Source of the DNA: Larimichthys crocea
Taxonomy: Eukaryota; Chordata; Actinopteri; Sciaenidae
DNA length: 64,000 nt
Assembly (NCBI RefSeq): GCF_000972845.2
Contig: NC_040032.1
Coordinates: 4,979,073 to 5,043,072 of the forward strand
Direction of reading: 5' to 3'
Within the stretch, counting starts at the first letter, position 1; the number at the start of each line of letters is the position of its first letter. Shown in pieces: positions 49,909 to 62,310 of the stretch. A program made the translations under genes and the position numbers. The notes under the pieces were generated by a model. It saw only the letters and a list, made by a program, of their open reading frames with translations. It was not told the origin of the DNA and ran no database searches.

Positions 49909-51473
49909 ATGTGGAGGACAACAATTCTGTTTCTGTGTCAGCGCTACACCAGGAAGTCTTTTCTTGACAGCACCAGGTGTTTGAGCGAATGCTAATAATG
50001 ACGTTTATGTTTCACTGACAAAACCCTGAAGGAATAACGAAAAATGATTCCTGTCTATTGGAAAGGAAGAAAGAATGTGACAACCCTAACTTCCACACAA
50101 AGAAGTAGTGACACAGAAAATGTTCCAATTCAAACCAACAGTCAACTTTGGCTTTTGTAACCATGACAATATAACATAACCTGAGTGATGTGTGATGTAT
50201 TTTTGCAGTTCTGGGGCACCAACAAGGTTACTCAGGCAATTACAAAAAATGTATTTTGTCATTTTATTTGGAGGTCAACATGCTCCTGGTGAGCAGTGGA
50301 CTTTAATCATTCATCGAATCATTGACTTGCCTTTTGATTTTAACAACACACTGCAGTCAAGAGGAGACTGCCCCCTCTTAGTTTTAAAGAGCTCTTGGTT
50401 CAAGAACAGAACGTGGCTGAAATGTTCAGTAAATGGATGGATGTCCAGTTTTCTTATGGATTCCACACATTTGGCTATGAATTCTACCTCTAACGTGATT
50501 TTGTTCCATTGACATTTTAAAGGAGACACTACTGATGAATAGGATAAAAGCATATATATATATATATATATATATATAGGCTATGAATGATACATGAACA
50601 AACTCTTTTATACAAGCCTTCAGAATGTAGGAACAATATTTGATGTATGAAAGTGCTACTGAAGTTCAGATGTTTTGATCTAACAGAAAAAGTATAGTAA
50701 AATAAACACCTAAATATTTTCTCTCCAGTAGTCTGAAAGAAGACATTATGGAAGCAAAACAGCCAAAAATCTCAAAATTGTCTTTGCCTCTAGTATCAGT
50801 TTAAATCCATCTTATATTCAGAAGACTTTAAGTTATTAAAGGAACAATGATTTTTACCAACTCAATACTGTTACGAGGAGAGTCCCCCCCCGCCTCTAAA
50901 AAGGTGGAAAAAAAGACAGTTTCAACTTCTCCACCCACCCCAGTAAGATAATCCTTGAAAAGAGCCTAATATACTTCTGACTGGCTCTCAGAGTAATGTG
51001 AGTTTGAAAGCTTGAGTATGCACCCTAAACACATTTATGGATCACCTTGACAGCTTTGCAGTGACAAATCTCAAAACCAGTCCCCTATCTGACATGAGTT
51101 ATGATTTATCTGTCTCTCTCTGTCACTACACATCATCGTGTGTCACTTCTGTTTCCAGGCATTTCTGTTTCTGTGTCTTTTTTAGGTTTGCAAATGGCCA
51201 CCTCAGCCCTTTATAGAGTATAAAATGTTTATATTTCTCTTTAGCCAGTATATAAAATCACATGTAAGCTGAAAATAGATCACAGATCATCAACCTCACA
51301 CGACTCAAGACACATTTGAGACATATTTTAACATCAATATAATGCCGTCCAGTTTAACTATACTACAACCTCAATAATAAACATAATAAATACCATAAAT
51401 ACCATAAATAAATACCTCTTTGACAGCGTGAACAAAAACAGAAACATTATAAGCTTCATTAAAATGTAGAATT
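49909..51473. other. non-coding DNA
   Basis: Holds a (TA)13 run at 50,552-50,578 and nothing else that I can assign. The frames at 50,192-50,512 (plus) and 50,311-50,553 (minus) overlap each other and have no splice context or domain. Confidence 0.45.
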
Positions 51474-51512
51474 TAAGGTACCTAATAAAGTGGCTGGTCA
51501 GTTTATCTGAAC
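51474..51512 (+). repeat. short dispersed-repeat end
   Basis: The stretch taaggtacctaataaagtgg followed by ctggtcag matches a common fish repeat end, 'caggtgtacctaataaagtggccggtgag'. Only about 38 bases are recognisable. Confidence 0.45.
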
Positions 51513-53550
51513 ACAAGTTGTAAGAAAATAATGTGCCTCAAAAGCTTTTATCTAATTTAAACTTCTATTGACACTTAATGTTCTCCACAGGTTTTACTTA
51601 AGGACATCAAGCTAAATTCCTGTTCTGTCAGGATGTGTTGCCCATATACATCAGCATTAAATAAAAATGAGAGAGCAGTTCGATCTTACAAAGCAATATT
51701 AGCATTGAGCCTCAGGAGTGCATCCATCTCACCTATCATCATCAGACAGCTATCACACTCTTATCATCACATTCCACACACAGTATCCTGTTTGGGCATT
51801 TTGGTGTGAAATCATATATATAATCTTCCCTATTTTTCTGTTTTTATGTTGCTTTCTCTCCTCTCAAAGCCAGCAAACATGAAATCACACTAGTCCAGTT
51901 GTTGCCAAGTTGTGAAAATGTGTCCCTTTTGTGCATGAAGATTTTCTTTAAATTTGAAATTTGGTGCAATTTCAGAATTCTTACTTTTCTTAAACCATTA
52001 ATTGCCACAAATATAATGAATATCTGACACTGATTTTTTTCAGCCTTATCTGCTGCATCTGGATAGGTTGAGTAAAAACCCAAGGGGGGCATCACAATAG
52101 CCTCAAGGTCTAAGATGCATGCTATATAACCACATCGTCCCTGTAAAATAAATTAATGACACTGTACTTTGTTTCTTCATTGCATTGCCTTTTACCTTTT
52201 TTTCCTAAAACAAGAATAACCACGTGTCTGGCTTTAATACTTCATCACCATCACAGGAATCACACAGAACTCACAATTTGTTCTATTCATTCATTGCTGT
52301 TTTTGGATTAGTTACTGGAGTATAATTACAGAAACAGAACTCAACGCAGCATTTGTTAATGGAAAAATCAATGGCATCCCTGTAAGAAATCACCACCCAA
52401 CACTGACTAATAAAATTGATTTCCTCCTGAAATATATGTATTAAAAATGCACCACAGCTCTCATGGGACAGCTGCAATTACAAGGTCACCACTAAGATTA
52501 TGAGTCCCAGTGGCGTCTGACTGTATTCTCGTCATTTAGCAGCATAATTCCCAGACAGGGACGATCTGCCCGAGGGGATTTGGCATATGAAGAAAAGTTA
52601 GATCATAATCCCAGACAGTGAGGGCAGAAAGGATGAAACCACAAATAATAGACATATGATGGTGAAGAAGTTCAGGGGAAATCGATGCGCAGTGTCAGTG
52701 TGGGTGTGTGTTTATAAATATGTGCGTGTTTTGTTTTAAGCAGTATTTTTTGATACAGTTTTATGTGAAAATACTGCTGATACTGCTGAACTGCTATATA
52801 TATATATATACAAGATATATATATATATAGTTGCATCTGTGTCATATGTAATACTGTGCAATTGTGTACAAATTTGTTTGCGCTTCTGAGTGAATGTACA
52901 GTATGTATTATAATTTTATTTTTAATTACATTTAGTTTATCAATTGAGTCGTTGAGTCAGTGGGTTACAATTGGCAGGCTCAAAAAAAGAGCAAACCAAA
53001 CAAAGAAAAGCAAGACAAGCAAAATGCTGCTCATTTCTACCAAAAACTAATGTTTTAACCCTAAACACAATCAATGACGCAAGCATACACATCACTGGAT
53101 ACCAGTGAAATCACATGAAATGTAAATTTGCAGCCAGAAAGCTTCTGAACCAGATAAAAAGCTGACTGTTGCTGGTCGCCTCCTAGTCTGTCAGTCAGTG
53201 ACTTCTTTGAACTTGTGTGGGATCAAGATCAGTCCTAATGAGATCTGACACATAGCACACTGCTGACTAGTTCAAGTAAACATAATACTCACAACGCCTG
53301 ATGTAACCGACTGTGAGCTATGATCTCTTAATTATTTCACTTATCAAATCGGCTGCAGTTATAATGGCAGCATGTAATGAAGGAGGAGAAAGGGAGGCCA
53401 TGGGAGGGTTTCTAAGTCTTAAGATAACTAATTCATGCATCGCACAGAGATTTGTGCCTCGCAAAATTAAGGAGTCAGTAGGGAAAATAAAATTGAACTA
53501 ATGATCAATGCAGTAAAAGAGTTATGAAAGAGTAAATGAATAATCCCTGC
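51513..53550. other. non-coding DNA, possible conserved element
   Basis: The segment at about 52,300-52,640 is complex and repeat-free, with homeodomain-type cores and blocks such as gcaattacaaggtcacc and tttagcagcataattccc. It is a candidate conserved non-coding element. A self-complementary (TA)n block lies at 52,794-52,830. No exon is supported. Confidence 0.4.
52794..52830. repeat. palindromic (TA)n block
   Basis: Two TA runs flank a short centre (acaaga): ctatatatatatatata on the left and gatatatatatatatag on the right. It can extrude as a hairpin. Confidence 0.85.
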
Positions 53551-53559
53551 CACAGGCTA

Positions 53560-53720
53560 AAACAAACAGAATAAAAAGGCAGCTGTACAACAAGGATTCA
53601 AATGAAGGCGAAGAGTCAACTGGGCCCAGTAAACCCACAAGAGATGAAAAGTTTAGATGGATAACTGGAGGGAGCCAATGCAACGCCTTAAAAGAAACCA
53701 ATAAAATACTAAAAACTAAT
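53560..53720 (-). pseudogene. LINE ORF2 C-terminal fragment
   Basis: On the minus strand the frame includes KALHWLPPVIHLNFSSLV, a decayed version of the 'LHWLPV-YRI-FKILLL' motif at the C-terminal side of L2/Rex-type LINE reverse transcriptase. Neighbouring codons are degenerate and the rest of the polymerase is absent. The family call is from the motif alone. Confidence 0.45.
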
Positions 53721-53770
53721 CTCAAACTGACAGGCAACTGCTTTTGCAAGCTTTGGAATAGGCCTGTCAC

Positions 53771-56700
53771 CTATTTTTGTCTCATTCGCAGTGTTTATGG
53801 AACGTATTTGAATGATAGCAAAAGCTGATCCTCCATTTCTGAAATAATGAGGTTTAATATAATGTTAATATAATACCCTATTCACTGTAGTGCAGAAACT
53901 GCCAATGATCAGGGTCAGCTCAAAGCCAGAGCATTCTTGCCAACATCAGGCGGAAAGCCAGGTGCTCCAGCTGTAGCATATAGGCTTCAACATTGGCAAG
54001 CCTGTGAGAACTGAAACCAAAGCCAGTTCATGATAAATCCCTTAGACGTTGTAAATATTAACACATTAAAAGTCTTAATTTTCCCATTAAAGGCTACAAA
54101 TAAAGACTGAGCTGCTAATTCATCTACAGTGGCAAATTGCAGTAACAGCTGTGATTTAATACTTTATAACTTCTGACAAAATACAAGTTTTTTCTTTTCT
54201 TTTTTTTTAATACAACATTGTCTTTAAATAATTCAGCTTTTGGAAGAACTCAGCCAGAAGAAATATCACCAGCTTTAGAAGAATAAACTATATCTATCAC
54301 TGTTGCTGCACACACAGAGACAGTTAATATAATAATTATATCAACAAACAGCCAAATCCCTGAGAAAATAAGCCCCAAAATCTTTCAATCACTGTTTTTG
54401 CTCACCATTATTGTGTTTTTATCACAATTTAAGTAAACTCTATAGCCGATGCTCTTACACAGTATATGATATTTTCATCTTCACAAGAATCCTGGTGGCA
54501 ATTAAGGACAATCTATGACACAGCAAAGATGGTTTGGTGTTGGAAATAGTGTGATTTCTGTGTAATGTGTAAATAATAGTGAGCATCCAAATAGGCAGAC
54601 AAAACTTGGTGCTCAGGAGCCTACTGTTTATTCTTTATTGTGTATATGTACTGTATATATTGTATTCTGCATTCTTATCCTAAGAATAGCATTTGTTGTC
54701 TCATGGTAAACCATGATTTTCCCAATTGTAAGTGTCGCTCTGATTTGCACATCAAACTACAGATTAGGAAAAGAATAAAGAGGAAGTTTGTTCTGTTAGT
54801 CCTACAGACATTGAGACTATTTGTTTGTATTTTACTCTTTACTTATATTCCCTCATGATCCATTCAGAGAATGTAGCACTTGTACTATTTTCTATGCAAA
54901 TAAAACCCTTTTAACTGCTGTTACGATGGAATACTATTTACAGTATGAAGTCGTGTTTTTTTTCTCACATTGTGGAGAGATCCAAACGATTTAACCGAAA
55001 GGAGCGAGAGATCGGGAGCAGCGGCAGGGACAGATTATAAACGACTGGTGGCCCTGCCAAAGTCGGAGCCCGATCAATACTGTAGATGTGAATCTTAGTC
55101 ATTATGGTTGACCGAGAGCCAGCTGGGCACAGAGGGATTGCGCTCAGTCACTCCCTCAGTGTAATTAATATGCTAAAATGAAAAGCAACTGTTCCGCTTT
55201 CACTTGTCATTTCAATATCATTTGTAAGATCCAATGAATGAAGCCACATTACATTAGATTGCTTCTGTGTGGTGCCACATTCAAATACCTCCGTTATGCA
55301 TAAGAGGTGTGTTTTATGTAAGGTAAATCAATGAGATGGATTTAACATTTGTTGTTCATTAAATAGGGCCTATTACACCCAAAGAGACTTTTTTGGAGGT
55401 GACATGAGAGTTTGAAAGTGTAAAGTGAACACCAACAGATATATTTGATGTCCCCTGGTTTGCTTTGAATATTCAAAGTCATCCCAGAGTGGAGCACTTA
55501 CTGTCCATTCTATTCAATTTAAAAGGAATGGTGGCACTTTGAAAATGCAAGTACACAGGGCTAATGGGTACCCACAAGTTAACATCTGACAGTTGTGGAT
55601 TTAAACAGGCTGCTGCATTGTAAAGGTCAAAATTACAACTTGTCTAAAAGGTAAAAAATGAGAAAGTTAGGTAGACTGATCAAGTGAATAAACAAGCTAT
55701 GAAGCTAAGGAGCTAGCTTGTGGTTTAGAGCTGTGCAAAGCGAGTCTGTCTGAGGAAAATCACAGGTGTAAATAACAATCTTAATGATGGCTGAGTGAAT
55801 GATTGCAGGGTCCTGGTGTGATGCGTGCTAACACACTGTCACTGTCACACAGTCATGGCTAACTGGAACACTTGAATACAATGAAGCCATCATTAATGTT
55901 GTCAGTATCTCCTGTGCTTTTCTTACTATGACAAGTTGAGTCTCCAAGCCTCAAAGAAACATTCCTATTGAAAGAGACTGAATGATGATGAACTTCCAAC
56001 TTTTATAGCTGTTGTCTGTCATTTGAAAATGAAGACAAGGGGTATGTTTTAATCCAAGATGGCTTGCCAGATATGCAAATTTGGTTGTGGCATCAATTGC
56101 TACAATCTAAAGTACAAATCCACATTTGGACCACATCATTGCTGCTATGAATTTATGCAGATTGGGTGTTTATCAAATATCAGTGACTTCTTACAAAAAG
56201 GCAATGTTGGAGTAGAAAAGTGTTCTTGCTTCGTGTGAAGACACATCAAGTGATTTACTTACAAAAGAGACACTTTGTGTATCTATGACATGTTTTAGAA
56301 GCAGGTCCCGAGTCTATTGACTTTAATTGGAGTCAATGGTCACTTTAGTAAATATTTACTCAGAAGTTACATATCTTCTGAACATTCTGACCCTAAAATC
56401 GTTAAAAACCAATCTCTGTCTAAGCCACACACTCTCACAAGATCTGGCAGTACAGATATCTCTTCTCTCTGTTGGTGCTGAATCATTGGTCTGGTTTCTC
56501 CAAAGATGATCTATAACAAAAAAGATATACTTTAAATAACTTTCTGGATGATCTCTGGCACAACACAATCTATTTTCATCATCCATGATGTTCACAACTC
56601 TTCCAAACTAGGTTTGGAGATCGCAGGCGAGATGACCACAGTCAATTAGGAGACAAAGAATCTTTGGTAGGACTAACACTGAAAAGCAACTCTCTAATGA

Positions 56701-56929
56701 TCACATGATTGATCACATGTATGCAGCAGTAAGTCAATTATAGACAAGGGTCACCGTACATTAGCCATATTGTTCATTCTTTTTAAAAATCCATACACTG
56801 CCTAAATTATGTTGTACAGCAAAGTTGTTTTGTTTGAAATCCTTAATCTCTAGTAAAAATATATATGTGGAATAAAAAACAAACAAACAGTATGTATGTA
56901 TGTATAATGTATAAATATACAAATAGGAA
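53771..56929. other. non-coding DNA, possible conserved element
   Basis: The segment at about 54,980-55,320 (around ggttgaccgagagccagctg and gtgtaattaatatgc) is complex and repeat-free and could be a conserved non-coding element. The rest is AT-rich intergenic sequence. The frames at 54,640-54,858 and 56,327-56,595 lack support. Confidence 0.4.
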
Positions 56930-57205
56930 TACAGTCATCCCTCGCTATAACGCGGTTCACTTTTCGCAGATTTTTGTGTCATTTTGCATGCTTTTTTTTT
57001 ACAGTGTACAGTATGAACGTGCATTGTGTTCTGTGTCCTAAATTGGCTAAGGGAGTACTGTACAAAATGCGTGTAAAAAAGTGTGTGGTTAGGGGTTTTA
57101 CGGCCTTAAAACATGTATAATAATTGTAAAACTTACTCCGCGGATTTCGTTTATTGCGGGTTATTTTTAGAACGTATCCCCCGTGATAAACGAGGGACCA
57201 CTGTA
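56930..57205. mobile_element. Tigger/pogo-type MITE with TA target duplication
   Basis: The left end cagtcatccctcgctataac and the complement of the right end, cagtggtccctcgtttatca, are inverted repeats. TA dinucleotides flank the 272-bp body (56,932-57,203) at 56,930-56,931 and 57,204-57,205. Inner blocks (aacgcggttcac at left, cgcggatttcgtttattgcg at right) match the vertebrate Tigger/MER2-like 'CCCTCGNTTATCGCGG' family. No coding content remains. Confidence 0.8.
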
Positions 57206-60200
57206 TAGGATAAATAGGAAATTGATTAAAATGGAAACAGAAAGAAAATTAAACTGAGTCCGGAAAGAAACTCTGCTGCTGGCAGATGAGGCACATCAGA
57301 TAAATCATATGATAAGGAGAATGTAATACCACTGAATTAAACATATTGCTTCAGATAATGTATTGTTCATCACAGCCAAATAATTTGTACAATCACTTAC
57401 AAGAAACTGTTCTGCAGTCATCTAAGGTATACCCTTGACCACTTTAAGTAAATCATGTTTTGACAAATAGCTTTATTTCTCAATTTTGCCAGTGAGAGTA
57501 AAAGTAAAGGATTTTTACCTTTACTTCCACTTTAGTCCCAAATTTCACCTTCAGCTGTTCAGGGTCCAGATTTACCAGTTATCATACGTCAGACCTGTAA
57601 CGTAGGTTAAAGTTGTTTTGATTTAAACTGGGAACTCTATGTAATAAGAAGAATGATAAGTTATTCTTATTACACAGAGTTGTCCTGTGCTAACTGGTGC
57701 AAACAGGAAAGTGAGGGAGATGTCAATCAAGCTCAGTTTGAACTCACTCAAACCGTCTTGAAGAGTTAATCAGCAAGCCAAACTGTGTGGGTTGACTATG
57801 AATGTGTCAGAGGTTCAAAATCCTTTGCAAGCTAATTTTAAAGATCATACAAGTAAAGCAGACAATCAAAACACTTTAGTCCTTTCTTTTGAAAAACCTC
57901 ACTTAAAAATGACCTTTTAATGCCTTTAATTCAATGTTTTATACTCATTGTGGGGAGAGTTAGAACACACTGAATAGATTGACATTTCTTTGTTTCTCAA
58001 ACTCTAACTTTTACCTAATGCTAGATAAGCTGTCAGTAGTGAACAAACCACTGCTGTATCCCATCTCATCTACATATTTTGGTAAAATAACAAATATTAT
58101 AGATGAAATATGCAAATTTAAGACAACACACTGAGGCTTGACATATCTTCTACTCCTTATGGTTTCGTGATGTGTATTTCTTCCATTATCATATTCCGAA
58201 TAATGAATAATCTTGTTATGCATCATGGTGTTTGCGATAAGGACAGGACACATAAACAGCTCATTTTGAATATCACCTTAATAGATACGTTCTTTTATCT
58301 GGATTGTTTTGTGCAAGTAGTCCAATGTCATCATCTCTGTCAGTTTCTCAGATTTTGGTTACACCACATTGTGTGTTCTCTGTCGCTATTTCAGGAACAA
58401 AGACAGACCTCTATGAAAGAAGTAGAAGAGGGAGTGACATGGAAGGAGAAAGCAAGAGAGAAACGAAGAGTGCCATCCTTTTGTGTTCAGTCTCGCACAT
58501 GTACTTGTTTGTGTGTTTCTTTTTGCCTCGAATTTTTGAACAAGGTTATATGTTACTCACAGCATGGGTCTCGAAAAAGTGTTGAACACTTTTATCCATC
58601 ACATTTGGGTCTAATGCCACAATGTCTGTCCCATCTCATCTATCATGCTTTGTGAACCACTCTTAATAACCCCCAAAGAAGCACCATACAAGCATAAGCT
58701 GTTTATGATGATTATTTCTCAGGAAACACTTCATGTGCAACATTTTAGGAATCTCTACCAAAGATTGATGAGCAGTTAACGAGTCCCTCCTATTAACTTT
58801 ATGTTGACATGATGAGTCCCTGGAGCAATCAGTAAATCTAAAGTTATGATATCCATCAGCAGCAAGCACCCTGACAAAATTGTCCTTGAGCTTCTGAGCC
58901 TTGAACTAAAAGTAAAAAGAAATTTCTCCAAATGTAAATGGGAGAAGAGGAATCTATTTCATAGTGAGCCCAAAAAAAAAAGAAAAGTCACTTTTCCCTC
59001 CGCTTCATTTATATCCCTCCCTTCTTTAATGAAGCACATTTAATAGGTTAATTTAATAAGGGATCAGCACTTTCACTCATTGGAATGGTCAGTCTATTAC
59101 AAGGAAGGAGCAGGTGTGCAGTCAGTGTATTATCCACAGCGCTGTAAAATAAAAGACTTCATCAAATAGCAGTGATTGGTCATTGTCTGGAAATGACCCT
59201 TCCTCTCGCCATGGGTTGGCAGACTTCTGTTGCTCATACATACATACAGCTGATACCAGTGGAGACACATGTAAATAACTACTTGCATTAGCACATCATT
59301 CATGTTCACTTTTGCACAACTTCAAATGCTGAATTCAGTTTTTTCTCGTTTTATTTGCTTCTTTGAAATTAACAAGAAATATATAAACTAAAACCAGTGC
59401 AATGGAAACAGATTATTCACCAGACTCTCAGGGGCACTATATAAACATTCAATACATATTTAATAACGCTATAATGTAAATGTATACAGATATAAGAATA
59501 TTTGTAAGTGTTCATTGATGTGCAGCAGTGATAAACATATACAACAATTTTACTATTTTTTTTTAAACATTTTTAATTTAAACTAGTTTTTTCTCTAATT
59601 GCATCTTTCTTTGCTAACTCTGGAGCATAATAAGCATCTTAATTGCATTGTCGCCTTGTTTTTCAGTTCATTTTACCAGAAGTAATGCTTTCTTTGTTTT
59701 TGTTTTGTTTGAATCATCTTTTACCACACATACAGAAATGTAGTGTTCTGTTTTCTTTTCTTTCTTTTAAAAAACAACAACAACTGTTAGTCTCTAAGGT
59801 GCTGCTGTTACTATGTGCCAAAGGGTAATGCATAATAATAAAAACTATTTGCCAGCACACAAATGTATCCGATTGTGTTGATTTATCTCTCCTTTTGGGA
59901 GGTTTTCCATCTTTTTAAAGGGTCTAATTGTTGAGGATGTAAAACCCTCTGAGGCAAATTTGTGTTTGATTTTGACCTACAGTATATTAATAATGACTTC
60001 ACATGTGACAAGGAAGGAACATTATGTCCTAAATGAGTAGTGAAGGCACGCGAGGCATCTGAAAGGAGAATAATAGTTAATTTAATAATAAATATGAATA
60101 ATTATTATTTTAATAATAATTATAATAGATAGTGTATAGATAATAATAATAGAAAAATGACCAAAACTCTGTGGTCAATGTCCAGAGATGGAAGAAAAGA

Positions 60201-60817
60201 GAAGAAGGAGAAAAAAAACACGACAAAGACGGAGGTACAGTGAAGATAATGTCATTAAAAATTATTTGTCTATTGCAGAACAATAATAACTGTTAGCCTA
60301 ACACAGTTTGCTAATCAATAAATAGCTATTAGCTTGTTTTAATATCAGTTAAGTGTGATGGAGGGGCCTGATGGCTGGTATGGAAAATAATGATTAGGTA
60401 ACTAACATTTATTAAGGACATTTATAAAGATCAGATCAGCGGGTGTTCAGCGGGTGTTATCTACAATTAATTTGCTGAATATTAATGTATGCAAATGAAA
60501 GAAGTTGAGGTTGCAACTGCAAAATGATGTCTTTAAACTTTGCCTCACTCACTCCACATGTGCAAAATGTACTGCATTCAACATCTTTCTTTACAGGACT
60601 TTCATGTGAGGTAAAAGCTTTGCAGTCATTGCTCTGTGTTTTCTCAGCTCTTTCAAAGAAACAGTGAGAAGGAAAGATTATTTCACGTTAACTTAATATG
60701 ACTGAAGCTTAGCACTTATTCTGTACTGTATCGTGTTGGAGGAGGAGTACACATGCTCTCTTAGCTAAATAACTTTAGCAGGTTACATTTCCAATAAGCA
60801 GGAGGTAGATTTTTTGA
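57206..60817. other. non-coding DNA
   Basis: Apart from a hairpin at 57,633-57,681 and an AAT/TAA-rich low-complexity tract at 60,070-60,150, nothing is recognised. The 162-codon plus frame at 58,167-58,655 has mixed low-complexity composition, no splice sites of note and overlaps other frames. Confidence 0.45.
57633..57681. repeat. 18-bp inverted repeat (hairpin)
   Basis: The left arm aactctatgtaataagaa (57,633-57,650) and the right arm ttcttattacacagagtt (57,664-57,681) are complementary at 17 of 18 positions around a 13-base loop. It could be a MITE core or RNA hairpin. No known miRNA sequence is recognised. Confidence 0.75.
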
Positions 60818-61821
60818 GTTGCATCTAGGGCCACGATTAGTCGATTAGTCACGATTATGTCGACGAACAAAATCGTCGAGAACTAATTTAGTAGTCGACG
60901 ATCCGTTTTTTGTTTTTGTTTTTACTTTGCTTTTCTTCAACGCAACTTCAGTGAATCCCCGTGAATTCAGGGCGGTGTTGTAATTTTAACCAATCACAAA
61001 TTCCGCGCAGTCTGCCCGGGGGATTCAACTCGGGTCAGGGACGGCCGCACGGAGTGGGAGGCTCCCCTTGTGGGACCTCTCCCCGGCGCTGGCTGACCGG
61101 CTCTGGGTCGGCCTGGAAAGGCTCGAGGGCGAAGGTGGATCTATTTCGCGGGACGCGTGATCGCGGTTTCTACGGGAACCCGCACAGCACGTGCTCTCAC
61201 TGGTCAAACAGGCTTCCTGGCGCGTTGCGTGAATGTGGCGTATTTGGTCCGGTGTATGTTCTCCTAAACATGCTTCTACGTGTGCAAATATGCTACGTAG
61301 TTAATTAGTTTCGCTTTATTTTATTGTTATGTACAAAAAATGTGTCATACTAGACCCTGAATAGTATGTACAGTAAGGGTTAATGAGTAATGAAATGTTA
61401 GGATAATTTTTGTATGTACTTAAGTTCCCAACTTCATTGTAATATTAATTTAAAGCTTTAGTTAATAAAATGATCAAATGAATTCAGTTGCTTTCATAAT
61501 CTGTCTTTTTTGCACGGGAAAAAATGTGGCTAGTGGAAATTCTGATTGGCTGGTAACTTACCAGCCACATTGGCTTGTGATCAAAAAAGTTAATTTAGAG
61601 CCCCGTTAAAGGGTTAATGAGCTATCATGTTAATTGTTTTTATTTTCAGTTAGCTCATACTTCAAGCTGAAAGCTAATGATCTGATCAGCTGCATGCTGG
61701 TGCGATAAGCTGTATGTTTTACAGTCAATTTACGTACGATCCGATTAGTCGACTAATCGAAAAAATAATCGGTGATTAGTCGACTATCAAAATAATCGTT
61801 TCTGGCAGCCCTAGTTGCAAC
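60818..61821. mobile_element. non-autonomous hAT element carrying an rRNA-like fragment
   Basis: The body at 60,826-61,813 (988 bp) starts tagggccacgattagtcgat and ends, read in reverse, tagggctgccagaaacgatt. Subterminal repeats of the gattagtcgactaatcg type occur at both ends. The 8-bp flanks are gttgcatc (60,818-60,825) and gttgcaac (61,814-61,821), 7 of 8 identical. There is no transposase. The interior has a sharply different, CpG-rich composition and contains a 28S rRNA-like segment (61,015-61,139), listed separately. Confidence 0.8.
61015..61139 (+). pseudogene. 28S rRNA D2-region-like fragment inside the hAT element
   Basis: The order of motifs gggggattcaactcgg, gtcagggacggccg, tgggacctctccccggcgct, accggctctgggtcggcc and gaaaggctcgagggcgaagg follows the D2 expansion segment of vertebrate 28S rRNA. 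The apical part of the D2 helix is missing between the 'ggcgctgg' and 'accggctctgggtcgg' blocks. The comparison is from memory of 28S sequences, not an alignment. The fragment is too short to be functional rRNA. It was probably captured, or inserted as a 28S-derived retroposon, before or during the spread of the hAT copy. Confidence 0.6.
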
Positions 61822-61831
61822 TGCGCTCACA

Positions 61832-62310
61832 CAATGATACCCAAACCAAGGACTGACACACCTGCACGGTGCACAACCCATGTAATGAGGAGGAAGAAAA
61901 GGACCTGGAAGAGACAATGAAGATGGTCGTAGTACAGTAGCAAGTCTTCCTGCTACTTTCTGCTGGTCCACCCCTGTACGATAGACTGGTAAGGTAAGGT
62001 GGATGATCAGGAGGAGAAACAGTCTGCTGCCCAGCGTGAAACAAGAGTCAAGTGGAGAGAGGAAAAAGGCAGAAGAGAGACACAACGGGCAAACGAGTCA
62101 GAAAGCTAGCAGAGGGAGGAGAAGAATGAACGAGAGAAACAACAGACTTAAAAGAAAGAGGGGAAAGGGGAGAGGAAGAACAGAGCAAACCAGGAAAAAG
62201 AAGCTCCAAGTGTCAGCTGGCTTTCAAAGCTCAACACGTGGTGGAGCAGGAGTTTCTGTAAGTGAGGACGAGGTCAGAGGTACAGAGGTAGACTGCAACT
62301 TATCCAATGT
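61832..62310. repeat. left arm of a large foldback inverted repeat
   Basis: This arm, starting caatgatacccaaaccaagg, is the reverse complement of 62,761-63,383 with few substitutions. Both arms encode the same arginine/lysine-rich chance frame (MIRRRNSLLPSVKQESSGER onward) in opposite directions. The left arm lacks about 110-130 bases present in the right arm at its outer part (around 61,929) and a 15-base segment near 62,262. Confidence 0.85.

Noticed and set aside
57633..57681. Hairpin considered as a microRNA gene
   Set aside because: Stem is too short for a usual precursor and no known mature miRNA sequence is recognised. Kept only as a repeat.
58167..58655. 162-codon plus-strand open frame
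   Set aside because: Cys/Ser/Phe-rich chance frame with no motif and no splice context.
60978..61011. CCAAT-like motif (accaatcacaaattccgc) as a host promoter
   Set aside because: It lies inside the hAT element and is better explained as part of the mobile sequence.
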